This document shows positions 30,909-40,607 of a stretch of 64,000 nt of DNA, piece after piece. This DNA is from Candidatus Kapaibacterium sp. (GTDB lineage Bacteria; Bacteroidota; Ignavibacteria; Kapaibacteriales; WFXC01), in contig WFXC01000004.1 of NCBI GenBank assembly GCA_015490805.1, forward strand, positions 40,682-104,681. The letters are read 5' to 3'. The number at the start of each line of letters is the position of its first letter. Positions within the stretch are counted from its first letter, which is position 1. The notes under the pieces were generated by a model. It worked only from the letters and a program-made list of their open reading frames with translations, was not told the origin of the DNA and made no database searches. The position numbers and the translations under genes were made by a program.

Positions 30909-31487
30909 TTACTTTTGCTGTGCCTTCTTCACGTACTGCTGAAAGGTAGATTTCTGCTGCGCCCCTATAAGCTTCGCAACAATGGTTCCATCCGGCGCAA
31001 TAATAAAGGTGGTAGGCACAACACCAACGCCCCCGTAAGCAGTGCTAATCTGTCCAAGTATGTTTCCATCCTCAGTTGTCACATTGACATAGGGCAATTT
31101 CGCCCGCGCAACAAAATTCTGCAACTTTTGCATCTTTTGGCGGCCACGCTCAAAAGCCACACCGACAACGAAGACTTCCGACTGCATTTCCCGCGCTAAT
31201 TCCGCAATATCCGGCAATTCCCGACGGCACGGCGGGCACCACGTCCCCCAGAAATTCAGTAACACTACCTTTCCCTCTTTGAGCACGTCCGATAACCATC
31301 GCTGCTTCCCGTTTTCCCGCCACGCAAAATCCGAGAACTTCCGAGGGTTTTTCGACTTCTTCACCGCCACCAACTCATAGACAGCAACTTTACTATCCTT
31401 TTTAGATTCCGCTTTCTGTGCCAGCAGTAACCCAAGGGCACTGATAATCACAGCCACAATCAGCACGAATCGAAATTTGGACATCAT
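30909..31487 (-). CDS. TlpA-like membrane-anchored thioredoxin
   Basis: 192 aa. A hydrophobic N-terminal anchor (about 6-22) is followed by a periplasmic thioredoxin-like domain with active site WCPPC (Cys84, Cys87) in LLNFWGTWCPPC and the cis-proline segment VGVVPTTFIIAPDG. TlpA/ResA-type proteins reduce disulfides, often for cytochrome c maturation; the di-heme cytochrome at 22421 is a possible client but is 7 kb away. The protein starts 17 bases after the anti-sigma-like gene stop. Confidence 0.92.
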   Translation of the reverse strand: MMSKFRFVLIVAVIISALGLLLAQKAESKKDSKVAVYELVAVKKSKNPRKFSDFAWRENGKQRWLSDVLKEGKVVLLNFWGTWCPPCRRELPDIAELAREMQSEVFVVGVAFERGRQKMQKLQNFVARAKLPYVNVTTEDGNILGQISTAYGGVGVVPTTFIIAPDGTIVAKLIGAQQKSTFQQYVKKAQQK

Positions 31488-31504
31488 CGTACAACTCCTT
31501 TTTG

Positions 31505-32323
31505 TTACTTTGCCACCAAATGAATCATTGTTGCTTTATCCAGAGCTCCAATCATTGCATACAGCATCGGTCCATCTTGCCAGACCAGCAAATGTTTTCC
31601 ATCTTGAAAGCTTTCTACATACCGCTTCCCCTGATTGAGGACATAACGCATAGGACGATCCAGATACACATATCCTTCAGTAGCCATTTCGGCTGGGAAC
31701 TGGGAAACCAGCACCTTAGTACCAACTGCTTGGTACACCCAACACAAAAAAATACGATCCATCAATTCAACCTTTTTGACCCCAATCAAAGTTGCCCGTA
31801 ATGGCGGTGCTATCTGGGGAAAGTTTTTGTGCTGGCGTTCCAACCATCGAAATACTTCCTCCGGATGCGCCGCTGCAATATCCATTTTCACTGTGCCACT
31901 TAATAGCGCCTCCAGTCCACTGACCAGATGTTCCCGAACCACCACGCTACTTTCTGGATGAAAGAGATCTGCATTTCCTGACACTTTCCACACTCCAATG
32001 TACCATAAGCCAACCCCTACCAATACAGTGACAACCGCAATGTGATATCGTTTCAGGAGCTGCAGCAAGCGCCGCACAAGTGCCAACCGCACTCTGTGAG
32101 CTACTACCATTGCGGTTGGCAACGGTGCTGTTTTCCGATATGCTGCAAACCGCTGTCGGTACTCTTGCAAACATTGGTGTACAAAAAACTCTTGGCGAAG
32201 CTGCTGCCGCAACCGAGGGTCATCACGAACCAATTCTGCTATCAATTGCTTGTCTTCATCGCCTAGTGCTTCCCCATCAACGTATGCGGCTAACAACGCC
32301 TCGATGCGTTCTGGCTCTTTCAT
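31505..32323 (-). CDS. Anti-sigma-factor-like single-pass membrane protein
   Basis: 272 aa. The N-terminal 60 residues (EALLAAYVDGEALGDEDKQL, acidic and helical) resemble the cytoplasmic domain of FecR or zinc-finger-type anti-sigma factors without the Cys/His ligands. One membrane helix lies near 95-112 (HIAVVTVLVGVGLWYIGVW), then a periplasmic domain with CWVYQAVGTKVLVSQFP, a segment reminiscent of C-terminal domains of membrane regulators. No ECF sigma gene is adjacent; the Crp/Fnr gene is directly upstream and TlpA downstream. I infer a transmembrane signalling role, but the family is not recognised with certainty. Confidence 0.6.
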   Translation of the reverse strand: MKEPERIEALLAAYVDGEALGDEDKQLIAELVRDDPRLRQQLRQEFFVHQCLQEYRQRFAAYRKTAPLPTAMVVAHRVRLALVRRLLQLLKRYHIAVVTVLVGVGLWYIGVWKVSGNADLFHPESSVVVREHLVSGLEALLSGTVKMDIAAAHPEEVFRWLERQHKNFPQIAPPLRATLIGVKKVELMDRIFLCWVYQAVGTKVLVSQFPAEMATEGYVYLDRPMRYVLNQGKRYVESFQDGKHLLVWQDGPMLYAMIGALDKATMIHLVAK

Positions 32324-32368
32324 TGTTTACAGAAGTTGTATCACTTTATCATCTCCACCTTTCGTTTT

Positions 32369-33091
32369 TCAACTCTCATGTTTCTGCTCACCGCATAACT
32401 TTTGTAATGCTTTGACATCTTTTACAACAAGCCCTCGACGACGCACTTCGACTACACCATCCCGTTGCCATTGGCTGAGAATCGTACTAAGCGTCTGTCG
32501 CGATACTCCACATAATGTCGCTAAATCCTTCTGGGCTAAAAACGGGGCAATTTCATACGGTGGTCCTGCTGCATTCCGCTGCTGGTAGTCTGGTAGTTGC
32601 TCCAGCAATCGTAGCAGCAACGAAGCAATACGCTGCGGAGCATCTTTAAAAAGCAAATCTGAAATGCATTGCTGATACCGTTGCAATCGCCCCCCCAGCC
32701 ACTTTGTGACTTCAAACATTACCTTCGGATGCTCGTGCAGGAAATTCAAGAAATCTCGGAACGGGAAAATACATACAAGGGAGTCACTCAACGCCTGAGC
32801 AGACTCCCGATGATAATGCTGACTATCGACTAAGCTAAGCTCACCAAAGAGCATCCCCGGCTCAATGATTCCCAAAACAATCTCTTTACCATCTGGCAGA
32901 CAACGTGAAACTTTAATCCTTCCTTTTTTCAGCAAATACACGTGCAAAGCTGGCTCATTCTCAAAGAAAATTTGCTCTCCCTGTCGGTACACTGCTATCT
33001 TTGATAAGCTGTCCAACTGTCGCAATTCTTCCTTGGACAGCTTATGGAATGGAGTACTTTCTTCCAAAAACCAGACTTTAATACTTTCCAT
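32369..33091 (-). CDS. Crp/Fnr-family transcription regulator
   Basis: 241 aa. The N-terminal cyclic-nucleotide-binding barrel (about 15-130) has the typical LKKGRIKVS and FGELSL segments but no iron-sulfur cysteines near the N-terminus, so it is not an Fnr-type oxygen sensor in that way. The C-terminal helix-turn-helix reads KDLATLCGVSRQTLSTILSQW. The effector is unknown. ATG at 33091 is chosen; a TTG at 33100 would add three residues. It starts 12 bases after the clpC stop, and the anti-sigma-like gene is 46 bases downstream. Confidence 0.9.
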   Translation of the reverse strand: MESIKVWFLEESTPFHKLSKEELRQLDSLSKIAVYRQGEQIFFENEPALHVYLLKKGRIKVSRCLPDGKEIVLGIIEPGMLFGELSLVDSQHYHRESAQALSDSLVCIFPFRDFLNFLHEHPKVMFEVTKWLGGRLQRYQQCISDLLFKDAPQRIASLLLRLLEQLPDYQQRNAAGPPYEIAPFLAQKDLATLCGVSRQTLSTILSQWQRDGVVEVRRRGLVVKDVKALQKLCGEQKHES

Positions 33092-33103
33092 CAAACTCAA
33101 ATC

Positions 33104-35662
33104 TCAGTTCTCTGCGTCCGCACTATCGGCTTCCGTTTCCAGAGAATGGGGATTCGACGCTTCACCATACGATTCCGCTCCTGGTTCTTGCGATTTTTCT
33201 GAAAGCTGTTGCACGCGAAACACCAGATGCTTTTTACTCGAATCATATTCCGCTACAACCGTTGCCCCTTCTGGTATCGCATTAAGCAGCAACTCTTCAG
33301 CCAGCGGATCTTCCACATATCGCTGGATCGCTCGCTTCAATGGTCGGGCACCGTACTGCTCATCATATCCCTGTTCAACCAGAAAGTCCTTCGCGCTTTT
33401 GGCGAGCTTTAATGTAACATTCATACCACGTAACCGCTCTTGAAGGTAACGCACCTGGATATCGATGATCTTGTAAATGTCTTCTTTCTCCAGATGCCGG
33501 AAGTAGATAATGTCATCCACCCGGTTCAAAAATTCCGGATTAAAGAAACGTCGAAGCGCCTCCTGAATCGCGCTTTTCATATGTTCAAAGCGCCCTTTGG
33601 CTTCATCCGCCATAAATCCAATCTTCCCGCCGGGCTTAATATCCTTCGTTCCGGCGTTCGATGTCATAATGATGATGGTGTTACGGAAATCCACTCGCCG
33701 CCCTAAGCCATCGGTAAGGATACCATCATCGAAAACCTGGAGGAGAACATTGAACACTTCTGGATGCGCCTTTTCGATTTCGTCAAACAGGATGATGCTG
33801 TACGGTTTGCGGCGAACTTTTTCCGTCAACTGCCCTCCTTCCTCATATCCCACATATCCCGGTGGCGCACCGATCAGCCGGGATACGGAGAACTTTTCCA
33901 TATACTCGCTCATATCAATGCGGATGAGCGCATCTTCGGAGTGGAACATATATCGTGCTAACGCCTTTGCCAGCTCTGTTTTCCCCACGCCCGTTGGACC
34001 CAAGAAGAGAAAGACACCAATTGGACGTTTGGGATCTTTCAAACCAGCACGAGAGCGCCGAATTGCCTTGGCAAGCTTCTCAATAGCTTCATCCTGCCCC
34101 ACAACCTCCTTCTTCAATTCTTCTGCCATCTTCAACAATCGTTCACCTTCACTCTGCGCCACTTTCTGCACTGGAATGCCCGTCATCAACGCGACGACCT
34201 CAGCCACATCCTCTTCAGTAACCTCAAAGACCATATCCTTCACTTCCTCTTCCCAGCGCTCTTTTGCTTCTTCCAGTTCAGCCTGCAACCGTTTTTCTAA
34301 ATCACGCAGGCGTGCCGCTTCTTCAAAGTTTTGCGCTTTGACCACCTGATTTTTCTGTTCCCGCACCATCTCGATCTGTTCTTCCAGATCAGTGATTTCT
34401 TTGGGCACAACAATGTTCGCTAAATGAACCCGCGAGCCAGTTTCATCCATCACATCGATGGCTTTATCTGGCAAAAACCGATCGGTAATATACCGCTCTG
34501 CCAGGGTCACGCACGAGCGAATGGCTTCGTCGGTATACCGCACGTGGTGATGTTCTTCGTAGCGATCCTTAATCTGCATCAAAATCTCAATGGTTTCCTC
34601 TGCCGTTGGGGGATCAATCATAATTTTCTGAAACCGCCGATCCAATGCCCCATCTTTCTCAATGTACTGGCGATACTCATCCAGTGTTGTTGCCCCAATG
34701 CACTGCAATTCGCCTCGCGCCAATGCCGGTTTGAAAATATTGGAAGCATCCAACGAGCCAGAAGCACCGCCAGCACCAACAATCGTGTGCAGCTCATCAA
34801 TAAACAGAATTACGTCATCTGCTTTTTCTAACTCATTCAGAATTGCCTTCATCCGCTCTTCAAACTGCCCCCGGTATTTCGTACCAGCAACCAAAGCTGC
34901 TAAGTCCAGCGCAACAATCCGTTTATCAAAGAGTACGCGTGGAACTTTGCGCTCGACAATCCGCATTGCTAAGCCCTCAGCAATAGCCGTCTTTCCAACG
35001 CCCGGCTCTCCAATGAGCACGGGATTGTTCTTTTTGCGGCGAGAGAGTACCTGCGTCACCCGCTCAATTTCCTTATCGCGTCCAATAACCGGATCCAATT
35101 TCCCTTCCATTGCCAGCTTCGTCAGATCGCGGCTAAAGCTATCCAAAACCGGGGTCTTCACGCGCTCCCGACTTGTTCGGCGATGCTGTGTTCGCCGTTG
35201 CGTCCGCCCCGTTCCCGAAGAAGGCTTGCCACTCAAAATGTTATCCAATTCGTTGCGCACTGCATCATAGGTTACAGAAAACTGTGCTAAAATCTGTGCC
35301 GCGATATTTTCATCATCTCGCAACAGAGACAGCAGTAAATGTTCTGTCCCAATCACATCTGCTTTGTAGAGCTTTGCTTCCAGATAGGTCAGCTTCAATA
35401 CCTTTTCCGCCTGTTTGGTCAGCGGGATATTGCCGATAGTCATCGTCCCACCCGCTGGGCGAACGGTGTCTTCAATCGCTTTCTTGAGCTTAAACAAATC
35501 CACTCCCAGGTTCCGCAGAATCCGAACGGCTAATCCTTCGCCTTCGCGAATAATGCCCAGAAGAAAATGCTCCGTGCCAATATAATCGTGCCCCAAACGA
35601 ACCGCCTCCTCACGACTCAACCGAATCACTTCCTGCACTCTGTTGGAAAAATTCCCTTCCAT
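33104..35662 (-). CDS. clpC: ATP-dependent protease/chaperone subunit ClpC
   Basis: A HSP100 unfoldase, 852 aa, that feeds substrates to ClpP. Two Clp_N repeats (about 1-140) precede the first AAA+ module (GEPGVGKT). A UVR segment ([21 protein letters not shown]) and a second AAA+ module ([16 protein letters not shown]) follow. The UVR motif and length indicate ClpC rather than ClpA or ClpB; the C-terminal tail is acidic. ATG at 35662 fits. It is divergent from prfB with 178 bases between them, and heads the long minus-strand string that runs to DUF2231. Confidence 0.97.
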   Translation of the reverse strand: MEGNFSNRVQEVIRLSREEAVRLGHDYIGTEHFLLGIIREGEGLAVRILRNLGVDLFKLKKAIEDTVRPAGGTMTIGNIPLTKQAEKVLKLTYLEAKLYKADVIGTEHLLLSLLRDDENIAAQILAQFSVTYDAVRNELDNILSGKPSSGTGRTQRRTQHRRTSRERVKTPVLDSFSRDLTKLAMEGKLDPVIGRDKEIERVTQVLSRRKKNNPVLIGEPGVGKTAIAEGLAMRIVERKVPRVLFDKRIVALDLAALVAGTKYRGQFEERMKAILNELEKADDVILFIDELHTIVGAGGASGSLDASNIFKPALARGELQCIGATTLDEYRQYIEKDGALDRRFQKIMIDPPTAEETIEILMQIKDRYEEHHHVRYTDEAIRSCVTLAERYITDRFLPDKAIDVMDETGSRVHLANIVVPKEITDLEEQIEMVREQKNQVVKAQNFEEAARLRDLEKRLQAELEEAKERWEEEVKDMVFEVTEEDVAEVVALMTGIPVQKVAQSEGERLLKMAEELKKEVVGQDEAIEKLAKAIRRSRAGLKDPKRPIGVFLFLGPTGVGKTELAKALARYMFHSEDALIRIDMSEYMEKFSVSRLIGAPPGYVGYEEGGQLTEKVRRKPYSIILFDEIEKAHPEVFNVLLQVFDDGILTDGLGRRVDFRNTIIIMTSNAGTKDIKPGGKIGFMADEAKGRFEHMKSAIQEALRRFFNPEFLNRVDDIIYFRHLEKEDIYKIIDIQVRYLQERLRGMNVTLKLAKSAKDFLVEQGYDEQYGARPLKRAIQRYVEDPLAEELLLNAIPEGATVVAEYDSSKKHLVFRVQQLSEKSQEPGAESYGEASNPHSLETEADSADAEN

Positions 35663-35708
35663 TGATGAACCTCGATTTTACTGTGATACTGCCTCTGCCA
35701 ACCAATTG

Positions 35709-35716
35709 TACTTTTG
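35709..35716 (+). promoter_or_regulatory. Candidate -7 element in front of prfB
   Basis: TACTTTTG again matches TAnnTTTG. It lies 125 bases before the prfB ATG, in the 178-base divergent region with clpC. Without a clear -33 box this is a candidate only. If right, the mRNA leader would be about 118 bases. Confidence 0.3.
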
Positions 35717-35840
35717 TTGACGACCCATTATCAGGAAAATTTCGGCTATCTGGATTCGTCCACCTGCCTACTTTCCCTTTGTTTCTACACCTAAATAACA
35801 GTTAGCAGAGTCAGAAAGTTCCATAAATAGGGGACCAACA

Positions 35841-36960
35841 ATGTTTGATGCACAAAAGCAAAAATTACAGCAACTGGAAGAGCAACTGCACAAACTATGG
35901 AGGTATCTTTGACATTCCGGGAAAAACAAAGGAACTTAAACAATTAGAGCAAGCATCCCAGGCACCGGATTTATGGGATACACCGGAAAAAGCGCAGAAA
36001 ATGATGCAGCGCATAGCAGCGCTGCGAGAATGGTTAGCAGAATTCCAGCAAGCAAAACAGAAAGTTGAAGACACCCGTGCTCTGATCGAATTAGCAGAAG
36101 AAGCTGGTGAAGAAAGCTATGAGACAGAGCTCAACGAAGAGCTTCGTCACTTAGCCACTTTGCTGGAGAACCTGGAACTCCGCAACGTTCTTACCGATCC
36201 CGACGATGAGCGCAACGCGATTTTAACCATCAATGCTGGTGCTGGCGGCACTGAAGCGCAGGATTGGGCAGAAATGCTCCTGCGGATGTATCTCCGATGG
36301 GCAGAACGGCACGGTTTCAAAGTAGAACTGCTGGATCGCCAGCCCGGCGAGGTTGCAGGTATTAAGTCTGCAACGGTGCTCATTGCTGGTCCCTATGCTT
36401 ACGGCTTGCTCAAAGCGGAAAACGGAGTCCATCGATTGGTGCGTATTTCTCCCTTCGACTCCAACGCACGACGCCACACTTCCTTTGCTTCCGTGTTCGT
36501 CTATCCTGAAGCACCTGAAGATGTCGACATTGAAATCCATCCCGAAGACATTGAAATCGAAACCTTCCGTGCTGGTGGCAAAGGGGGACAGCACGTCAAC
36601 AAAGTTGAAACCGCCGTGCGCATCCGCCATCTTCCCACCGGCATCGTCGTCACCTGTCAGGATGAACGCTCTCAGTATCAGAACCGGGAGCGAGCGATGA
36701 AAATGCTTCGGGCACGGCTCTATCAGAAAAAGCGGGAAGAGGAGCTGGCAAAGAAACAGGAACTGGAAAAGTCAAAGAAGAAAATCGAATGGGGAAGCCA
36801 GATCCGATCCTACGTTTTTCATCCTTACACGATGGTCAATGACCACCGAACAGGGGTGAAGCGAAGCGATGCAGAGAATGTAATGGATGGGGATCTGGAC
36901 GAATTCATTCGGGCTTATCTCCTCCACGAAGCATCGCAAAAGGAACAGAGCACAGCGTAA
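35841..36960 (+). CDS. prfB: Peptide chain release factor 2, read through a programmed +1 frameshift
   Basis: RF2 releases peptides at UAA and UGA codons. The ATG at 35841 opens 23 codons ([20 protein letters not shown] and three more) that end in an in-frame UGA at 35910-35912. Translation must slip +1 at CUU to read GAC at 35911 and continue ([11 protein letters not shown]). The product is about 372 aa, with the tripeptide anticodon SPF at about 213-215 and GGQ at about 258-260. The rest of the sequence is intact. menC follows after 12 bases, so the two are probably co-transcribed. Confidence 0.95.
35899..35913 (+). promoter_or_regulatory. Programmed +1 frameshift site of prfB
   Basis: GGAGGTATCTTTGAC holds the known RF2 autoregulation signal: an internal Shine-Dalgarno-like GGAGG, the slippery CUU and the in-frame UGA followed by C. 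When RF2 is scarce the ribosome stalls at UGA and shifts to GAC. The spacing matches the E. coli site. Few gene starts in this window have a Shine-Dalgarno, so its presence here stands out. Confidence 0.92.
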
Positions 36961-36972
36961 TCCTCGTTTTTG

Positions 36973-38028
36973 ATGCTGGGAAAACCGGTGGCTGTGGATT
37001 GTCAGATTACGCTCTACCGCTATCAGCTTCCATTGATAGGGCAAGTGCATTCCGTTAAAGAGGGGCTGTTTTTTATCCTTGAAACTGAACAGCAGTACAG
37101 TTACGGTGAGTACGCTCCCCATCCTGCAACTTTCCAGCTCCCCTTAGCAACGATCGAACGGGCTCTGGTGCAACTGTGCGACGCTGGAACCATCACCGTA
37201 TCCAAACTTTCGCTCCCCCTCCAATGGGGTTTTGTAATGGCACTGTCGTGGCTCTTTCCGGAGATAGGAGGATGGAACTTTCCCAACCGCTTACCGATCA
37301 GGGTGCCGCTTAACGGGCTGATCACAGACCTTCACACTGCCCTTCAGCCGTCAACCTCCTTCCTGTCTTACAGCACTGTCAAGTTGAAAATTGGCAGATT
37401 GCCCGTTGATGAGGAAATTGTATTGATCCAGCAATTTCACCAGCAGTATCCTGACGTCCAGCTCCGGCTGGATGCCAATCAACGACTGTCTTTCGATCAA
37501 GCTAAACAGCTACTGACCGCACTCCGCGACCTTCCCATTGAGTACGTCGAAGATCCAACCGCAGACAGCAAAGAATATCCAGCGTTATTCCATCAAACCG
37601 GAATCCCCATTGCACTGGATGAGGCGCTCACTTCTTCGTGGCTGAAAACACACTCTGCATCACCTCTCGATTGGTTAGCAGCGCTGGTCGTCAAACCCCC
37701 GCGATACGGAGATCTCTCAATAATTCGCCATCTTGTCGCCACTGCCCACCAGCACCATATCCCTCTGGTGCTGAGCGCCGCTTACGAAAGCACACTGACT
37801 CTACACTGGCTTGCGCTTGTTCACGCCTCGCTGAATCCCACACCGGTGCCAGCAGGCTTAGACACCTTCCGCATTTTCGCCAAACACTTAAGCCCGTGGG
37901 AAGTACGGAACGGAACCATCGTTCTGCGCTCTTATCGACCGGAACTCTCTACACTTGCCTGGGACCGGTCCCGCCTTCTTGGTCGCTGGCACGTGCAGCT
38001 TTACTGGGACGCCCAGATACACCGATAA
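36973..38028 (+). CDS. menC: o-Succinylbenzoate synthase, enolase superfamily
   Basis: Dehydrates SHCHC to o-succinylbenzoate in menaquinone synthesis. The enolase-fold catalytic set is complete: Lys137 and Lys139 (VKLKIG), Asp167 (RLDANQ), Glu193 (YVEDP), Asp216 (ALDEAL) and Lys241 (VVKPPRYG). The spacing fits OSBS/N-succinylamino acid racemase enzymes; other enolase members (dipeptide epimerases) share these residues, so the reaction is inferred. No other men gene is nearby. The last 28 bases overlap the convergent glucan phosphorylase gene. ATG at 36973 is chosen over TTG at 36970. Confidence 0.8.
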   Translation: MLGKPVAVDCQITLYRYQLPLIGQVHSVKEGLFFILETEQQYSYGEYAPHPATFQLPLATIERALVQLCDAGTITVSKLSLPLQWGFVMALSWLFPEIGGWNFPNRLPIRVPLNGLITDLHTALQPSTSFLSYSTVKLKIGRLPVDEEIVLIQQFHQQYPDVQLRLDANQRLSFDQAKQLLTALRDLPIEYVEDPTADSKEYPALFHQTGIPIALDEALTSSWLKTHSASPLDWLAALVVKPPRYGDLSIIRHLVATAHQHHIPLVLSAAYESTLTLHWLALVHASLNPTPVPAGLDTFRIFAKHLSPWEVRNGTIVLRSYRPELSTLAWDRSRLLGRWHVQLYWDAQIHR

Positions 38029-40568
38029 AGATCGGCAGTGGTGATCATCCGGGGATGCCAGGGAATAATGCGAACTGTACACCCCTGTATTCCACTGTAG
38101 CGACACTGATACTGTCCCCGAAACAGATAAATGGTAGAATCCGCTTTATCTTCAACCTTGAGCAGCGACGCTTCTCCTGCCACGATCGCACCGTGTTTAT
38201 CCACCTTGCCACAGTACGCCTCCACCCGAACATCATCCGGTGACAGAGCCCCCAGATCTACGTAAGCGCTGACGGTAATTTCCTGTCCAACCCGGATGGT
38301 ATCCGACGCATCGATAACAACATTCAAAATTCGCACTTCGTTCCAGTGCGCCATAACCCGACGTTTCCATTCAACGTATGCCCTTGCCTGTTCTGCATTA
38401 TTCCCTGAGCGTACCTTATACTCCCGGTATGCTGGCAGATATTTCCGCTGTAAATACTGATGGAGCATCTGAGTGGAAGAATACGGCGCTGCTAAGGTGT
38501 AGATAGCCACTTTCATTCGTTCCACCCACCCTTCAGGATAGCGGCTCAGTCCTCGATCATAAAACATCGGGATCACCTCCTGCTCCAGCAAATCAAATAA
38601 CGCTTCACCCTCGGCGAAATCCTGCTCCTCAATTGATGCAAATTCCTGGCGCTGTCCGATAGCAAATCCATTTTCCCCATTATACGCTTCATCCCACCAG
38701 CCATCCAGCGTACTGACGTGGATGGCACCGTTCAGCACCGCTTTCATCCCACTGGTCCCACTGGCTTCCAGGGGACGACGCGGTGTATTGAGCCAGACAT
38801 CGCATCCTTTGACCAGAAGCCGTGCAATTTCGATGTCGTAATTTTCCAGAAAAACAACATACCGCTCCAATCCGTACTGCTTGACTTTTTGAATAATTTC
38901 CCGGATCATCTCCTTGGCAGGAACATCGTGGGGATGGGCTTTACCAGCAAGCAGGATCTGTACCGGGCGTTCCGGATTGGTCAGTAACTTTTTCAACCGT
39001 TCCATATCCTGAAACAACAATGTTGGTCGTTTGTAAGTTGCAAAGCGGCGGGCAAATCCGATGGTGAGCACATCCGGGTGCAAATACGCCGCAATCTGAT
39101 TCAATTGCTCCGTCGGCACAGATCGTCGCTCCAGCATTTGCCGCAGCTTCCGTCGGGCAAACAGAATCAGTCGCTCCCGCCGCCGTTCGTGCACCCGCCA
39201 CAGCTCTTCCGAAGGGATTAAAAAAACATTCTGCCACGATTCCTGCTCCCACGGTTCTTCCCGCCAGCGGGGAGTCAGGTAACGATCAAACAGCGACGCC
39301 ATCTCGCGCGAGACCCAGCTCAAGGTATGCACGCCATTGCGCACATAATCAATAGGCACCTCATCCAGCGGGAAATCCTTCCACAGATGGTGCCACATCT
39401 TGCGGGCAATCTCGCTGTGTAGCCGACTTACCCCATTTTTCCAGCCAGCCATTTTCAGAGCTAAGACGGTCATACAGAAATCTTCCGAAGGATCCTGCTC
39501 TTCCTCGCGTCCCAGCGCCAGAAAATGCTTTTGATCTAACCCCAGCTCTTGATAATACGCTGCAAAGTATTTATCCACCAGTTCCGGACTGAACCGGTCG
39601 TGCCCCGCGGGGACCGGAGTATGCGTCGTAAAAACCGTATTGGAACGGCAGAGTTCCATTGCAACCTCGAAAGAGCAGTGAAACTGCTGCTGCAAAGTCC
39701 GGGTATGCTCCAGTGCTGCAAACGCAGCGTGCCCTTCGTTTAAATGCAAAACGGTCGGCTGTAAACCCAGCGCCCGCAACGCCCGATATCCTCCGATCCC
39801 CAGCATAATCTCCTGCTGGATCCGGGTTTCGATGTTCCCTCCGTACAACTGGTCGGTAATATCGCGATATTCCGGAATTGTGTTTTCCGGCAAATTGGTG
39901 CTGAGCAAATACAACTTTACGCGTCCCACAGCAACCTCCCAGATCTCGGCATACACGGTTGCTTCAGGATAGGCAACCTGAATCTTCACCGGCTGACCAT
40001 CGGACCCACGCACCTGGCGAAGGGGCATCACGGAAAAGTCGTTATCGTAATACTCTTCATTCTGCCAGCCGTTCGGCGCCAGTACTTGATTAAAATATCC
40101 CTGCTGATACAGCAGCCCAACGCCGACCAGAGGAATACCCAGATCGCTGGCGGTTTTCAAATGATCTGCTGCCAGTACGCCCAAGCCCCCCGAATAGTTG
40201 GGAAAACTTTCGTGTATGCCATATTCGGCGCAGAAATAAGCAATCAGCAAATCCTTCGGATATCCCTGGCGGTCATACCAGGTTTCCCGCTCCATATACT
40301 GCCGGAATTTGCTGTGCACATACTGGACATAGTTCACAAAATCCATCCGCTTTGCCAACTCTTCCCACCGCTCCTGCGGCACACGATACAAAAGCAGTAC
40401 GGGATTATGGTGTACTTCGTCCCAGAGCTGCTTATCAATCTGCGAGAACAACTCGCGTCCATCTGCATCCCAGCTCCACCAGTAATTGTAGGCTAATTCC
40501 TCCAGTGGTTTCAAAGGCTCCGGAAGAACTGGTGTTACCGTAAAAACCCGTACGGGGATCATCACCAT
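38001..40568 (-). CDS. glgP: Alpha-glucan phosphorylase, GT35 short (TIGR02094) type
   Basis: Cleaves alpha-1,4-glucans with phosphate to give glucose-1-phosphate, using pyridoxal phosphate. The N-terminal DUF3417 segment includes LAYNYWWSWD. The PLP lysine lies in the GTSGMKAVLNGAIH segment. C-terminal residues form a small extra beta domain. About 855 aa, longer than the classic enzymes of this subfamily at the C-terminus. Starts at 40568 (MVMIPVRVF) or 40562 fit; a frame open to 40613 is not used because the -7 element at 40600-40607 would lie inside it. The last 28 bases overlap convergent menC. Confidence 0.93.
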   Translation of the reverse strand: MVMIPVRVFTVTPVLPEPLKPLEELAYNYWWSWDADGRELFSQIDKQLWDEVHHNPVLLLYRVPQERWEELAKRMDFVNYVQYVHSKFRQYMERETWYDRQGYPKDLLIAYFCAEYGIHESFPNYSGGLGVLAADHLKTASDLGIPLVGVGLLYQQGYFNQVLAPNGWQNEEYYDNDFSVMPLRQVRGSDGQPVKIQVAYPEATVYAEIWEVAVGRVKLYLLSTNLPENTIPEYRDITDQLYGGNIETRIQQEIMLGIGGYRALRALGLQPTVLHLNEGHAAFAALEHTRTLQQQFHCSFEVAMELCRSNTVFTTHTPVPAGHDRFSPELVDKYFAAYYQELGLDQKHFLALGREEEQDPSEDFCMTVLALKMAGWKNGVSRLHSEIARKMWHHLWKDFPLDEVPIDYVRNGVHTLSWVSREMASLFDRYLTPRWREEPWEQESWQNVFLIPSEELWRVHERRRERLILFARRKLRQMLERRSVPTEQLNQIAAYLHPDVLTIGFARRFATYKRPTLLFQDMERLKKLLTNPERPVQILLAGKAHPHDVPAKEMIREIIQKVKQYGLERYVVFLENYDIEIARLLVKGCDVWLNTPRRPLEASGTSGMKAVLNGAIHVSTLDGWWDEAYNGENGFAIGQRQEFASIEEQDFAEGEALFDLLEQEVIPMFYDRGLSRYPEGWVERMKVAIYTLAAPYSSTQMLHQYLQRKYLPAYREYKVRSGNNAEQARAYVEWKRRVMAHWNEVRILNVVIDASDTIRVGQEITVSAYVDLGALSPDDVRVEAYCGKVDKHGAIVAGEASLLKVEDKADSTIYLFRGQYQCRYSGIQGCTVRIIPWHPRMITTADLYRCIWASQ

Positions 40569-40599
40569 TCCCTTCCACCAGGTTGCACAAAAGAATCCG

Positions 40600-40607
40600 C
40601 AAATATA
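40600..40607 (-). promoter_or_regulatory. Candidate -7 element for the glucan phosphorylase
   Basis: On the minus strand this reads TATATTTG, matching TAnnTTTG. Transcription would start near 40592-40594, about 25 bases before the ATG at 40568. It agrees with that start and against the longer frame. I do not see a clean -33 TTTG. Confidence 0.4.

Noticed and set aside
30910..30917. TACTTTTG on the plus strand at the end of tlpA
   Set aside because: It is the complement of the last tlpA codons (Lys and stop) and there is no plus-strand gene downstream.
25085..35662. Defence island around the helicase-nuclease
   Set aside because: Neighbours (ClpC, TlpA, PBP4, CMD, DUF2231) are housekeeping or regulatory, and no restriction, toxin or reverse transcriptase gene was seen.
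35841..35912. Stop codon early in prfB read as a disabling frameshift mutation
   Set aside because: It is the known RF2 autoregulatory site with CUU UGA C and an upstream GGAGG.
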